Of a DNA stretch of 55,065 nt, positions 25,981 to 34,599 are shown in pieces. The position numbers and the translations under genes are program-made. The stretch is from Pseudomonadota bacterium (GTDB lineage: Bacteria; Chloroflexota; UBA6077; JAJPGT01). Under the pieces are notes generated by a model. That model saw only the letters and a list, made by a program, of their open reading frames with translations, was not told where the DNA came from and ran no database searches. Each line of letters opens with the position of its first letter. Position 1 is the first letter of the stretch. The stretch covers positions 1 to 55,065 of the forward strand of contig JAJPGT010000085.1 in assembly GCA_021325655.1 (NCBI GenBank), in the 5' to 3' direction.

Positions 25981-27027
25981 ATGCGAATCCGTCGTGCTCT
26001 GGCCTCACTCCCTCTGGCCCTGGCGCTCGCCCTGGTGGGCTGTGGTGGGGCGCCCGCCTCCTCGCCGGCTACCAGCGCCCCGGCTATCCAGCAGCAGCCG
26101 GCGAGCGGAGGGCCGGTGAAGCTCACCCTGGTCGCCTACTCCACCCCGCGCGAGGCGTACGATGAGCTCATCCCGGCCTTCCAGAAGACCCCGGCTGGCG
26201 CGGGCGTCACCTTCGACCAGTCCTATGGCGCCTCCGGCGAGCAGAGCCGGGCGGTCGACTCCGGCCTGGCGGCAGACGTCGTCACCTTCTCGCTGGAGCC
26301 GGACATGGCCCGGCTGGTCAAGAGCAACAAAGTCGACGCCAACTGGAACGCGGATCCGTATCACGGCATGGTCACTGACTCGGTGGTGGTTCTGGCGGTC
26401 CGCAAGGGCAACCCCAAGCACATCACCGGATGGGACGACCTGGTCAAGGACGGGGTGGAGGTCATCACCCCCAACCCGTTCACCTCGGGTGGCGCCCGCT
26501 GGAATGTGCTGGCCGCCTACGGCGCCCAGATCAAGCAGGGCAAGACGCCGGAGCAGGCGGTGGACTACCTGCGCAAGCTGTTCAAGAACGTCTCGGTGCA
26601 GGACAAGAGCGCCCGCGAGGAGCTCCAGACGTTCGCCAGTGGCAAGGGCGACGTGATGATCGCCTACGAGAACGAGGCGATCACCGCGCAGCAGAAGAAC
26701 GTCGAGCTGGACTACGTCGTCCCAGAGCAGACGATCCTGATCGAGAACCCAATCGCCGTCACCACCACCAGCGCGCACCTGGACAAGGCGAAGGCGTTCG
26801 TCGACTTCCTCCGCTCGCCCGAGGCGCAGCGCATCTTCGCCCGGAAGGGCTACCGCCCGGTGCTGAAGGACGTGCTGGCGGAGGCCAGGTTCCCCACCCC
26901 GCCCGGGCTGTTCACCATTGCTGACCTCGGCGGCTGGTCGGAGGTGAACGCCAGATTCTTCGCGCCGGACAAGGGGATCATGGCCGACGTCGAGCGCGGG
27001 ATCGGAGTGAACATTGAGCCAAGCTAG
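25981..27027 (+). CDS. Sulfate ABC transporter substrate-binding lipoprotein
   Basis: First gene of a four-gene sulfate/thiosulfate import operon. A lipoprotein signal (RALASLPLALALALVGC, lipidated Cys about residue 21) precedes a type-2 periplasmic-binding fold. Sbp/CysP landmarks are present: TFDQSYGASGEQSRAVDSGL, ADVVTFSLEPDM, AVRKGNPKHITGWDDLV, VEVITPNPFTSGGARWNVL (the sulfate-binding loop) and GGWSEVNARFFA at the C-terminus. ATG 25981 was chosen because it starts exactly at the signal peptide; a GTG at 25963 is also in frame. The 348 residues match the family. Sulfate versus thiosulfate cannot be told apart. Confidence 0.92.
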   Translation: MRIRRALASLPLALALALVGCGGAPASSPATSAPAIQQQPASGGPVKLTLVAYSTPREAYDELIPAFQKTPAGAGVTFDQSYGASGEQSRAVDSGLAADVVTFSLEPDMARLVKSNKVDANWNADPYHGMVTDSVVVLAVRKGNPKHITGWDDLVKDGVEVITPNPFTSGGARWNVLAAYGAQIKQGKTPEQAVDYLRKLFKNVSVQDKSAREELQTFASGKGDVMIAYENEAITAQQKNVELDYVVPEQTILIENPIAVTTTSAHLDKAKAFVDFLRSPEAQRIFARKGYRPVLKDVLAEARFPTPPGLFTIADLGGWSEVNARFFAPDKGIMADVERGIGVNIEPS

Positions 27028-27913
27028 TATAGTTCATCCTCCCGAGGTCGCCAGGCCCCCCGCTGGCGCCACCCCGCGGGCGGCCACACCACCCGGTCCC
27101 TCCGCCGCTCGGCCGACTAGGCGCTGCCTGTCTGGCAGTGGCGCCGCGATGGGCTGGGGAGTGGCGACGATCTACCTCAGCCTGATGGTGCTCGTCCCGC
27201 TCGCCGCGGTTGTCGCTCGCGCCAGCGCCGGTGGGCTGGGGGCGTTTCGGGCCGCGCTTGGCAGCCCGGAGGTCATCGCCACGCTGGCGCTCACCTTCGG
27301 AGCCGCGTTCGCGGTTGTGGCGGTCAACGCCGCCACCGGCACTCTGATCGCCTGGGTGCTGGTCCGCGACCGCTTCCCGGGGCAGCGCCTGGTCAACGCC
27401 GTCATCGACCTGCCGTTCGCCCTGCCGACCATCGTCGCCGGGCTGACGCTGCTGGCGCTGTACGGGCCGAAGGGGCCGCTGGGGATCAACGTCGCCTACT
27501 CCCGCGCGGGGGTGCTGCTGGCGCTGCTGTTCGTCACCCTGCCGTTCGTCGTCCGCTCGGTCCAGCCGGTGCTGCTGGAGCTGGATCGCGACATGGAGCA
27601 GGCGGCGGCTTCGCTCGGCGCCAGCCACGGGCTGATCTTCCGGGCGATCATCCTGCCCAACCTGCTCCCGGCGATCCTCTCCGGCGCGGCGCTCGCCTTT
27701 GCCCGGGCGATCGGCGAGTTCGGCTCGGTGGTGCTGCTCTCGGGCAACATCCCGTTCCAGACTGAGGTCGCGTCGGTCCACATCTACGGCCAGATCGAGA
27801 GCGGCGACACGACCGGGGCGGCTGTCGTCTCGGTGCTGCTGCTGGCGCTCTCGCTGGCGGTGCTGCTGGCGCTGAACGCGTTGCAGCGGTGGGGGAGGCG
27901 ATACGATGGCTAG
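27014..27913 (+). CDS. cysT: Sulfate ABC transporter permease CysT (CysU)
   Basis: Inner-membrane permease subunit with about six helices after a Pro/Ala-rich 40-residue N-terminus. The start is TTG 27014, with GGAG (27004-27007) six bases upstream, so the gene overlaps the end of the binding-protein gene by 14 bases. The permease EAA loop is visible in LDRDMEQAAASLGASHGLIF followed by RAIILPNLLPAILSG, and DLPFALPTIVAGLTLLALYG matches CysT. It pairs with CysW to form the channel. The 299 residues are slightly longer than usual because of the N-terminal extension. Confidence 0.92.
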   Translation: MSQASIVHPPEVARPPAGATPRAATPPGPSAARPTRRCLSGSGAAMGWGVATIYLSLMVLVPLAAVVARASAGGLGAFRAALGSPEVIATLALTFGAAFAVVAVNAATGTLIAWVLVRDRFPGQRLVNAVIDLPFALPTIVAGLTLLALYGPKGPLGINVAYSRAGVLLALLFVTLPFVVRSVQPVLLELDRDMEQAAASLGASHGLIFRAIILPNLLPAILSGAALAFARAIGEFGSVVLLSGNIPFQTEVASVHIYGQIESGDTTGAAVVSVLLLALSLAVLLALNALQRWGRRYDG

Positions 27914-28694
27914 GCGCACTCTGCGCGGCCTGGCGCTCGGCTACCTGCTGGCGCTGCTGGTGCTTCCGGTCGGGATGGTGTTCGCCCGCGCGTTCGCCGA
28001 CGGGCTGGGCCCGGTGTGGGCCGCGCTGTCCCGGCCGGAAACGCTACACGCGCTCTGGCTCACGCTCGCCATCGCCGCGGTGGCGGTGCCGGCCAATACG
28101 GTCTTCGGGGTGCTCTGCGCGCTGGCGCTGGTGCGCCACGACTTTCCGGGCAAGAGCATCGTCAACGCCATGGTCGACGTGCCGTTCACCATCTCCCCGG
28201 TCGTCGTCGGTCTGGCGCTGATCCTGGTCTATGGCCAGGACGGCTGGGTGGGATCCTGGCTGGCCCAGCGCGGCATCCAGGTCATCTTCGCGCTGCCGGG
28301 GATGATCCTGGCGACGATCTTCATCTCGATCCCGTTCGTGGTCCGCGAGGTGGCGCCGGTGCTGCGCGAGATCGGCACCGAGCAGGAGCAGGCGGCCTCT
28401 ACGCTGGGTGCCTCGGGGCTGCAAACCTTCTGGCAGGTCACCCTGCCCTCGATCCGCTGGGGCGTGGTCTACGGCGTGGTCCTGACCACCGCGCGGGCGC
28501 TGGGCGAGTTCGGCACGGTCGCGGTCGTCTCCGGCAAGATCGCCGGGCGTACCGAGACGCTCACGGTGCTGGTGGAGGACCGCTTCCAGGCGTTCGACCT
28601 GGCGGGCGCCTACACCGCATCCCTGCTGCTGGCGCTGCTGGCGCTGGCGACGCTGTTCCTGATGAACGTCCTGACTGCTCGGGAGGAGGCTTGA
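27906..28694 (+). CDS. cysW: Sulfate ABC transporter permease CysW
   Basis: Second permease subunit, 262 residues with six predicted helices. It overlaps cysT by 8 bases. The EAA coupling loop lies in [20 protein letters not shown] followed by [35 protein letters not shown] and [17 protein letters not shown] segments match CysW rather than molybdate ModB. The end [18 protein letters not shown] with [13 protein letters not shown] is also characteristic of CysW (expected sulfate specificity). Confidence 0.92.
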   Translation: MARRTLRGLALGYLLALLVLPVGMVFARAFADGLGPVWAALSRPETLHALWLTLAIAAVAVPANTVFGVLCALALVRHDFPGKSIVNAMVDVPFTISPVVVGLALILVYGQDGWVGSWLAQRGIQVIFALPGMILATIFISIPFVVREVAPVLREIGTEQEQAASTLGASGLQTFWQVTLPSIRWGVVYGVVLTTARALGEFGTVAVVSGKIAGRTETLTVLVEDRFQAFDLAGAYTASLLLALLALATLFLMNVLTAREEA

Positions 28695-29608
28695 TGGCGA
28701 TCACGGTCCACCGCGTCTCGAAGCGCTTCGGCGCCTTCGTCGCGCTCGACGACGTCTCCCTGTCCGTGCCTGGCGGGTCGCTGACCGCGCTGCTCGGCCC
28801 CAGCGGCAGCGGCAAGTCCACCCTGCTGCGGGTGATCGCCGGGCTGGAGCCGCCCGACAGCGGTGAGGTGTTCATCCTGGGCGAGCACGTCACCCAGGTG
28901 CCACCGCAGAAGCGCGGGGTCGGCTTCGTCTTCCAGCACTACGCCGCGTTCAAGCACATGACGGTGTACGACAACGTGGCGTTCGGGCTGAAGGTCCGCA
29001 AGCGCCCGAAGAGGGAGATCGACCAGCGAGTGGGCGAGCTGCTGCGCCTGGTACAGCTCGACGGCTTCGCCCAGCGCTACCCGGCCCAGCTCTCGGGCGG
29101 GCAGCGGCAGCGGATGGCGCTGGCGCGGGCGCTGGCAGTGGAGCCGAAGGTGCTGCTGCTGGATGAGCCGTTCGGGGCACTGGATGCCCAGGTGCGCAAG
29201 GAGCTGCGCGCCTGGCTGCGCCGGCTGCACGACGAGGTCCACGTGACGACGGTCCTGGTGACGCACGACCAGGAGGAGGCGATGGAGGTAGCGGACCAGG
29301 TGGTGGTGATGAACCACGGCCGTGTCGAGCAGGCCGGCAGCCCGCGGACGATCTACGAGCAGCCGGCGAATGCCTTCGTGATGGGCTTCATCGGCCCGGT
29401 GAACCGCCTGGAGCCGAACGGGATGACGCGCGAGGCGATGATCGAGCGGCTGGTCCACTACGGCTTCGAGGTGCGGGTGGACCTGGCGCTGGAGGATGGT
29501 GAGCGAATCTGGGCCCAGGTCACGCGCGACGACGCCGAGCAGCTTGAGCTAGAGCGCGGCCAGATCGTCTACGTTCGGCCCAGCCACACCCGGGTGTTTG
29601 GCCCGTAG
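28694..29608 (+). CDS. cysA: Sulfate ABC transporter ATPase CysA
   Basis: ATP-binding subunit; ATG overlaps the cysW stop (TGATG). Walker A is [13 protein letters not shown], the ABC signature [15 protein letters not shown], Walker [13 protein letters not shown] and the H-loop [11 protein letters not shown]. The Q-loop is in [20 protein letters not shown], where QHYALFxHMTV is the CysA/sulfate hallmark. At 304 residues it is shorter than the usual 340-360, because the C-terminal regulatory (TOBE-like) region is reduced. It closes the operon and converges with the Rrf2 gene, 29 bases apart. Confidence 0.94.
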   Translation: MAITVHRVSKRFGAFVALDDVSLSVPGGSLTALLGPSGSGKSTLLRVIAGLEPPDSGEVFILGEHVTQVPPQKRGVGFVFQHYAAFKHMTVYDNVAFGLKVRKRPKREIDQRVGELLRLVQLDGFAQRYPAQLSGGQRQRMALARALAVEPKVLLLDEPFGALDAQVRKELRAWLRRLHDEVHVTTVLVTHDQEEAMEVADQVVVMNHGRVEQAGSPRTIYEQPANAFVMGFIGPVNRLEPNGMTREAMIERLVHYGFEVRVDLALEDGERIWAQVTRDDAEQLELERGQIVYVRPSHTRVFGP

Positions 29609-29637
29609 CGGGCGCGAGAGGGAGCGCGGCGGCTGCG

Positions 29638-30093
29638 TCAATGCGACAGCCAGGCGTCCAGGTCCCAGGTTAGCTCTTCGACCCGCTCGGGCAGCCGGCC
29701 CTGGACGACGTCGGCGATGGTGACGCTCTCCAGGACCGCCCGCAGGTTGGCGCGCACCGCCAGCCAGACGTCGCGCAGCTTTCCCGCCGCGCCCGGGTAT
29801 TCCACCAGCTCCGGCCGCGAGCCGCGCACGTTCGCCAGCGGACCGTCCACGACGCGGATCACGTCCGCCAGCGTGATCATGTCGGCCGGGCGGGCGAGCC
29901 AGTAGCCGCCCTCGGCGCCCCGTTGGGCATGCACCAGGTCGGCGTGCTTGAGCTCCACGAGGATGTTCTCGAGGAACTTGAACGGGATGCCCTGCGCCTG
30001 GGCAATCCGCTCGCTCTTGATCGGGTGCGGCGCCGCGGCAGCGATCTCGATCATCGCCCGCAGCGCATAGTCAGCCTTCGCGGAGACCCGCAT
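29638..30093 (-). CDS. Rrf2-family transcription regulator without cysteines (CymR-like)
   Basis: A 151-residue winged-helix regulator. The start MRVSAKADYALRAMIEIAAA is the Rrf2 signature, followed by SERIAQAQGIPFKFLENILV and LVHAQRGAEGGYWLARPADM (recognition helix and wing). IscR, NsrR and RsrR carry three cysteines near residues 90-110 that bind an iron-sulfur cluster; this protein has no cysteine at all. Cluster-free Rrf2 proteins such as CymR control sulfur and cysteine genes. Its convergence with a sulfate importer fits such a role, but the target is inference. ATG 30093 is the start with family homology. Confidence 0.88.
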   Translation of the reverse strand: MRVSAKADYALRAMIEIAAAAPHPIKSERIAQAQGIPFKFLENILVELKHADLVHAQRGAEGGYWLARPADMITLADVIRVVDGPLANVRGSRPELVEYPGAAGKLRDVWLAVRANLRAVLESVTIADVVQGRLPERVEELTWDLDAWLSH

Positions 30094-30386
30094 CGTCCGC
30101 CCTTCGCCGCCCCACGCCGGCCAGGGCATGCCGGGGCATCGCTGGCGCGGGGGCGAGTGCCCTTAATGGTACCGCGTCGGCGGGGGCGCGCGAGGCCCGG
30201 CGGGTCGAGCGGCGCAGGCAACGGCGTCCCTACCCGCGTCGTCCAGTCCACCTCGCACCCCGGGGGCGGCACCAGCATGGCGAAGGAGGGCGTGACCCAC
30301 TTCTGCAGGTGGGGTGGGATAGGGTAACGTAGGCGGATCATGCGACTGGCCGCCGGGCGATGAGACACCCTCTGTCAACCGTAGTC

Positions 30387-31600
30387 CTACAGTGACCGTT
30401 TTTCGCCGAGGGCGGCGCGCCGACGTTTGATGTGGCAGGCGCGGACGATGGCTTGATGGCGCCGTCGCCAATAGGACCAGCCGAGGATGAAGGTCGGGCA
30501 GTGCGGGCTTGCGTGGCGGCGGATCAGCAGGTGGCTCGGCTCGGGAACGCGGAGCGGGACGAGCTCATCAGCCGCCGCGGTGTCCCCTTTTTGCTGCGCT
30601 GACGGCTAACACCGCGAGCGCCAGGAGTGCCAGGGTGGCGTGACGATGCCAGCCCCGCCAGGAGTGCACCTCATACTGGTCGAGGCCCACCTGCCCTGTG
30701 GCCTATTCGAACACCTCCTCAATCGTCCAGCGGGAGCCGACCGCGCGGACGACGTCTTCCAGTGGGGTGTCGGTCGGGCAATAGCCCCGGTAGAAGGCGC
30801 GCTCGTCGGTCCGCTCGGGATGGCGGCGGACCAGCAGTGCGTGCAGCCACCCCTCGCGCAGCGCGGGCCGTAGCGGCCGCACAGCCAGTCGTACCAGCGC
30901 TCCCCCTGCGCCCCCTCGTCACACCTCAGCCGCTGCCACTGGTCGGGCTCCGCCGCCGCCACCGTCGCGGCCGTGACGTGGCCCGGCGGGCCGTACGGCG
31001 GCCAGGTCGTCGAGTGCTCGCTGCTCTTGACCGCCAGGACGTAGGCTTGATCGCGCGCCTCCAAGGCCCGGCGCAGTTGGCCGTCGCTGCCGTACACCTC
31101 GTCGCCTGCCACCCACTTCGCGGGAACACCCGCATCCAATGCTGCCTCGATCATCTCCAGCGCCAGCTGTGGCTTGGTCTGGAACGCGACCTCTGCTGAG
31201 CTCCTGCCGTAGTCCGTCGCTCGGCAGCCTCGGCCCATTCGCGGGGCAGGTACAGCGCGCGATCGATCCCTACCCCTTGGCACTGGCATAGCCGAGGAAG
31301 ATGCCGAGCTGGCAGTTGCCCAGCTTGCCGGCCGTCCCGCTGTACTGCCGCTTGATCCCGACCGAGTGCGGTCCCTTCTTCAGGAACCCCGTCTCGTCCA
31401 TCACCAGCACGCCCTCGGGGTCGCCCAGCTCAGCCACCACGTAGGTCCGCAGGTCATCCCGCACTGCGTCCTCGTCCCAGACCGAACGGTCCAGCACCCG
31501 CTGGATGCTGCGCGGCTGCCGATAGCCCGCCGCCTCGGTCAGCTACCAGCCGTTCTTGCGCTCCTCGTGCCCAGCAGCCCCCGCAGGGAGGCTGCCGCAG
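30387..31600 (-). pseudogene. IS701-family transposase remnant
   Basis: A decayed transposase on the minus strand. In order: ERKNGW then an in-frame TAG; DRSVWDEDAVRDDLRTYVV; the DDE-type segment VLVMDETGFLKKGPHSVGIK with RQYSGTAGKLGNCQLGIFLG (first catalytic Asp); a stop after YASAKG; GIDRALYLPREWAEAAE in another frame; then PAKWVAGDEVYGSDGQLRRA (second Asp); a further shift; and the C-terminal end reading to TAG at 30387-30389. At least three frameshifts and two stops make it non-functional. The IS701 assignment rests on the GFLKKGxxSVGVxRQYSGTAG and WVxGDxVYG patterns from memory. The sequence just beyond the stop (about 30372-30390) may hold its end repeat. Confidence 0.8.
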
Positions 31601-31790
31601 ACCGATGGCCGGCCGCTCGGCCGAATCGCGGTCGCAGCCGCGCCGTGACCGCATAGACCAGTGACTCGGTGCTGGTCCCACAGAGCTCGTAGTCCTTGGC
31701 CAGGCGGCGGTAACGGCCATGCCAGGCGAAGCTGCGCTCGACGTCCCAGCGGCGGGGCAGGGGGATGAAGCCCGTCGGGTCGGCTCGCGC
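31601..31790 (-). pseudogene. IS5-type transposase C-terminal remnant
   Basis: Minus-strand frame with FIPLPRRWDVERSFAWHGRY followed by RRLAKDYELCGTSTESLVYA, the characteristic last part of IS5/IS1182-like DDE transposases (usually [23 protein letters not shown]). Only this C-terminal piece, with the catalytic Glu in VERSF, is left. It runs without a stop into the IS701 remnant, so the two elements are directly joined. Confidence 0.75.
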
Positions 31791-31798
31791 GGAGACAC

Positions 31799-32027
31799 CG
31801 CGACGATAACGCCCTGGCCGAGTCCTTCAGCGGTCTGGACAAGATCGAGCTGATCCGCCACCGCGGCCCCTGGGGGGACTGGAGGACGTGGAGCACGCCC
31901 CCTGGGGTACGTCGACTGGTTCAACCACCGCCGTCTGCACGGCGAGCGGGGCATGATCCCGCCCGCCAAGTTCGAGGCGGCCTACTATCATCAGGCATCG
32001 CCAGCGAGACTGGCGAGTTTCCAATAG
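31799..32027 (+). pseudogene. IS3-family transposase (OrfB) C-terminal remnant
   Basis: Plus-strand pieces in shifting frames: DNALAESFSGLDKIELIRHR, then LGYVDWFNHRRLHGERGMIP, then PAKFEAAYYHQASPARLASF ending in TAG at 32025-32027. These are the last 75 residues of an IS3-type OrfB integrase (rve core end, usually DNALAESF...YVDWFNHRRLHGELG). The part coding for the first two catalytic Asp residues is missing, and a frameshift separates the pieces. It faces the other two remnants. Confidence 0.8.
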
Positions 32028-32138
32028 TCCGGGTCTCTACGGCCCCCGGGGCGGTTCACGGCCGAGGCGGCGGCGGGACCGCGGCCAGTGTTAGTTCGAA
32101 GCAGGATTTGCGCTATCTGCCAAAAGGCTCAGGAAGCG

Positions 32139-32167
32139 TTGACTGCTTTACTTCCCTGATGTAGATG
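32139..32167 (+). promoter_or_regulatory. Candidate promoter of the alcohol dehydrogenase gene
   Basis: TTGACT (32139-32144), a 17-base spacer and TAGATG (32162-32167), in an AT-richer patch between the IS remnants and the dehydrogenase gene. The leader would be about 90 bases. The -35 matches well; the -10 is moderate. The rest of this gap (32028-32262) holds nothing else I recognise. Confidence 0.35.
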
Positions 32168-32262
32168 TCGCTTTGTAAACGCAGCGCTGACCCGGGGCCG
32201 GGCTTGGGAAGGCGTCTCGCCCTACCCCGCCAGCGCGGAGGTGGCGAGGATTCCGCGAAGGG

Positions 32263-33324
32263 ATGGGCATGAGAATGAAGGCGTTTGTGATGCGCTCGAT
32301 CGGCTCGGTGGGGTTTGTGGACAAGCCCGTTCCGCAGCCAGGACCCAACGACGCCATTGTGCGGACGACCAAGGCATTGATCTGTACCTCGGACTCGCAC
32401 ACGGTCCACGGCGCGATCGGCCCCCGGGAGAACCTTACGCTCGGACACGAGGCGGTCGGCATCGTGCATGCGGTGGGGGACCAGGTCCGGCTCTTCAAAC
32501 CGGGTGACCGCGTGGTCGTCGGGGCGATCACCCCGGATTGGGGCGACCTCGCATCGCAGGCCGGACACCCCTCGCAGTCCGGGGGCCCGCTCGGGGGCTG
32601 GAAGTTCTCCAACACCAAGGACGGTGTCTTCGCGGAGTACTTCCATGTCAATGAGGCCGACGCGAACATGGCCAGAATTCCGGATAGTGTGGCCGACGAG
32701 GCAGCCGTCTACTGCGCCGACATGATGTCCACGGGCTTCATGGGCGCCGAGAACGCGGACATCCCCGTGGGTGGAACGGTCGCCATCTTCGCACAGGGGC
32801 CGGTCGGATTGATGGCGACGGCGGGGGCCCGGCTACGCGGGGCTGGGCTGATCATCGCCGTCGAGTCGGTACCAGCACGCCAGGATCTCTCCCGCTTCTA
32901 CGGGGCGGACGTCGTAGTCGACCCCTCCCGGGAGAACGTCGTCGAGCGGATCATGGCACTGACCGGTGGAGCGGGCGTCGACAGTTCAATCGAGGCGCTC
33001 GGCGCGGAGGCTACGTTCCAGCAGTGCGTCGAGGTGACGAAGCCTGGCGGGACGATCTCGAACATCGGGTACCACGGTCACGGGGACGTCATCGGCATTC
33101 CCCGCCTCGCCTGGGGCGTCGGCATGGCGGAGAAGACGATCCGTACCGGCCTCTGCCCTGGTGGGCGTTTGCGTCTGGAGCGTCTGCTACGCCTGCTCGA
33201 GATGAAGCGTGTCGATCCAACGCGGCTGACCACGCACCCATTCCGCTTCGACCAGATGGAGCGCGCCTTCGAGGTGATGGACAAGAAGCTCGAGGGGGTC
33301 ATCAAGCCGCTCATCGCATTCTGA
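32263..33324 (+). CDS. Zinc-dependent secondary alcohol dehydrogenase (Thermoanaerobacter brockii type)
   Basis: A medium-chain dehydrogenase closely patterned on T. brockii/Clostridium isopropanol dehydrogenase: MKAFVMRSIGSVGFVDKPVP, CTSDSHTVHGAIG, LGHEAVGIVHAVGDQV, VVGAITPDWGDL, GWKFSNTKDGVFAEYFHVN, GLCPGGRLRLERLLRL. The catalytic zinc ligands are C41, H62 and D153 (numbered from ATG 32263), i.e. the Cys-His-Asp set of this branch, which lacks structural zinc. The Rossmann segment has Glu where the T. brockii enzyme has Gly198 (AVESVP versus AVGSRP, from memory), and the following Arg is lost, which suggests NAD rather than NADP. ATG codons at 32263, 32269 and 32275 are all possible. Confidence 0.92.
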   Translation: MGMRMKAFVMRSIGSVGFVDKPVPQPGPNDAIVRTTKALICTSDSHTVHGAIGPRENLTLGHEAVGIVHAVGDQVRLFKPGDRVVVGAITPDWGDLASQAGHPSQSGGPLGGWKFSNTKDGVFAEYFHVNEADANMARIPDSVADEAAVYCADMMSTGFMGAENADIPVGGTVAIFAQGPVGLMATAGARLRGAGLIIAVESVPARQDLSRFYGADVVVDPSRENVVERIMALTGGAGVDSSIEALGAEATFQQCVEVTKPGGTISNIGYHGHGDVIGIPRLAWGVGMAEKTIRTGLCPGGRLRLERLLRLLEMKRVDPTRLTTHPFRFDQMERAFEVMDKKLEGVIKPLIAF

Positions 33325-33508
33325 GCATTCTGACGCGCGGCTTGACGCTCTGCTGCCGGGCCGCGCCGGCTCGGGACGCGCTGCCGTAGGGCGAGGTCGC
33401 GCGTCATGGGGCGACGCGTCACTGCGACATGGGGAGTTGCCGGGCGATCGACACGTGAACCCCTTGACCTCCCGGCCACGGAGCCGGCCGGGACAGGGGC
33501 CGGTGCGG

Positions 33509-33649
33509 ATGCGCACGCCAGGGCTTCACCGCATCGCGAAGCTGCGCTCGGGCCTAGTGATCAAGGATGAGCTGCCCGAGGAGGTGGTGCTGGCCCTGGA
33601 GCGTCGGCTGACCCAGGCGGGCGCGGTGCGCCGCCGCCGGAAGCGGTAG
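33509..33649 (+). CDS. Doubtful small ORF, basic C-terminus
   Basis: ATG 33509 opens a 46-codon frame (MRTPGLHRIAKLRSGLVIKD ... QAGAVRRRRKR) ending 98 bases before a strong terminator. The helical middle (LPEEVVLALERRLTQAG) looks protein-like, and a transcript ending at the terminator would cover it, but no ribosome site is visible. It could be the tail of a lost gene. The rest of 33325-33884 appears empty apart from the terminator. Confidence 0.25.
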   Translation: MRTPGLHRIAKLRSGLVIKDELPEEVVLALERRLTQAGAVRRRRKR

Positions 33650-33747
33650 CCCAATCGCGCTGCTCCCCGCGCCGTCAGCCTGGCGCAGGCGGGGAATGTG
33701 AAATTCTAGGAAAGTTCGCGATTTGCCCCGCCTCGGGGAGCCAAGCC

Positions 33748-33781
33748 AGCCGGAGAGCAAGATGAGGCTTGCTCTCCGGCT
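33748..33781. terminator. Strong rho-independent terminator hairpin
   Basis: A perfect 14-bp stem, AGCCGGAGAGCAAG (33748-33761) with CTTGCTCTCCGGCT (33768-33781), around the loop ATGAGG. It is followed by CTTTCGTTCC on the plus strand. It stands between the dehydrogenase/small ORF transcript (+) and the end of the mazF remnant (-), so it can serve both directions. A second small stem (CCCCG/CGGGG) lies just upstream near 33726-33738. Confidence 0.75.
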
Positions 33782-33884
33782 CTTTCGTTCCTCGTAGCCT
33801 TCTGAGAAACGGCATGACTTCGTGCACGACGACGGCGGGCGCCGCGTGCAGGCCCTCGTGTCCCTGCCCGGCTCGGCGCCTCGC

Positions 33885-34287
33885 TCAATCCGCTCTCTCG
33901 GGCGACGTGAGCTTCGCACCAAGGCCGAGGAAGAGCACGAGGCCCTCGTCCAAGGCGTCGAGCTCGCTCGTGGACACCACGCCGAAGACGCGGCGGATGC
34001 GTCGCTTGTCCACGGAGCGCAGATGGTCGATGAGTGCAGAGGACGTCCTGGCAAGTCCACTGCGGCCTGGCTGGAGCAGGGGATAGAGCGCCCCTTCGCC
34101 AGGCGTCCCGGTCACAGGCACGATGGCGATCAGCGGGAAGCGCTGGTCGGCGATCACCGCCGGATCGCTGACGCAATGCACGGACGGACGCCCCGCTGCT
34201 CATGGCTAACGGTGGGGCCGTGCGCCAGGAGCACGACCGTGCCGCGCTCGAGCCTCACCGCCCAACCTCGGCCCCCCCGCCGGGCAC
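33885..34287 (-). pseudogene. mazF: MazF/PemK-type toxin, frameshifted
   Basis: The toxin frame opens at GTG 34285-34287, immediately after the antitoxin stop: GRGWAVRLERGTVVLLAHGP, then HEQRGVRPCIA. Near 34180 the reading frame must shift by one base to continue as VSDPAVIADQRFPLIAIVPV, then TGTPGEGALYPLL, ARTSSALIDHLRSVDKRRIR and VFGVVSTSELDALDEGLVLF. Together they make a full MazF-like endoribonuclease (RP...SxxxxN-like loop, PVTG, D-x-R-SVDKRR). With the shift the toxin is broken, unless the shift is a sequencing error. An intact partner antitoxin is kept upstream. Confidence 0.78.
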
Positions 34288-34560
34288 CTAGCGGACTTCC
34301 CTGCCCGCCCGGAGGTCGACCAGCCCGGCGGTATCCTCCTCCTGCGGCAGGGAGGAGGCCCAGTCCTGGAACCCGGCCTCGGCCAGTTCAGCAGTTTCGG
34401 GGTGTGGGCTGCGGAGGGAGCGCTCGAGCAGAGTACGTCGCCGCTCGAGCTGACGCCGAGCCGCCTCCTGGAGGAACGTGCTCCGGTTCTTCTCGAGTCG
34501 GTCGACGGCCCGGACCAGGCCAGCGGGCAAGGTCACGGTCACACGCTCGCTGGTCGGCAT
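34288..34560 (-). CDS. Ribbon-helix-helix antitoxin (MazE/CopG-like)
   Basis: A 90-residue protein. The N-terminal 45 residues form a ribbon-helix-helix DNA-binding domain: the strand ERVTVTLPAGLVRAVDRL and helix NRSTFLQEAARRQLERRR. The C-terminal tail (LAEAGFQDWASSLPQEEDTA, then GLVDLRAGREVR) would bind the toxin, as in MazE partners. ATG 34560 has GGAGG six bases upstream. The stop codon is followed at once by the toxin GTG, the usual coupling for this type of operon. It probably represses its own promoter at the GATCATG repeats upstream. Confidence 0.82.
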   Translation of the reverse strand: MPTSERVTVTLPAGLVRAVDRLEKNRSTFLQEAARRQLERRRTLLERSLRSPHPETAELAEAGFQDWASSLPQEEDTAGLVDLRAGREVR

Positions 34561-34575
34561 GGCTCACCTCCGTAT

Positions 34576-34594
34576 GATCATGCTCTGGATCATG
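34576..34594 (-). promoter_or_regulatory. Direct-repeat operator of the antitoxin operon
   Basis: Two GATCATG copies (34576-34582 and 34588-34594), 12 bases apart, lie 16-34 bases upstream of the antitoxin start. The first overlaps a TGATCA palindrome, and a third CATG is at 34598. Ribbon-helix-helix antitoxins typically bind such short tandem sites next to their -10 region. The binding is inferred. Confidence 0.5.
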
Positions 34595-34599
34595 CCTCA

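Noticed and set aside
28016..28693. Long open frame upstream of and in frame with cysA
   Set aside because: It overlaps cysW in another frame with low-complexity Gly/Arg/Ala residues; the true cysA start is ATG 28694 with a standard TGATG overlap.
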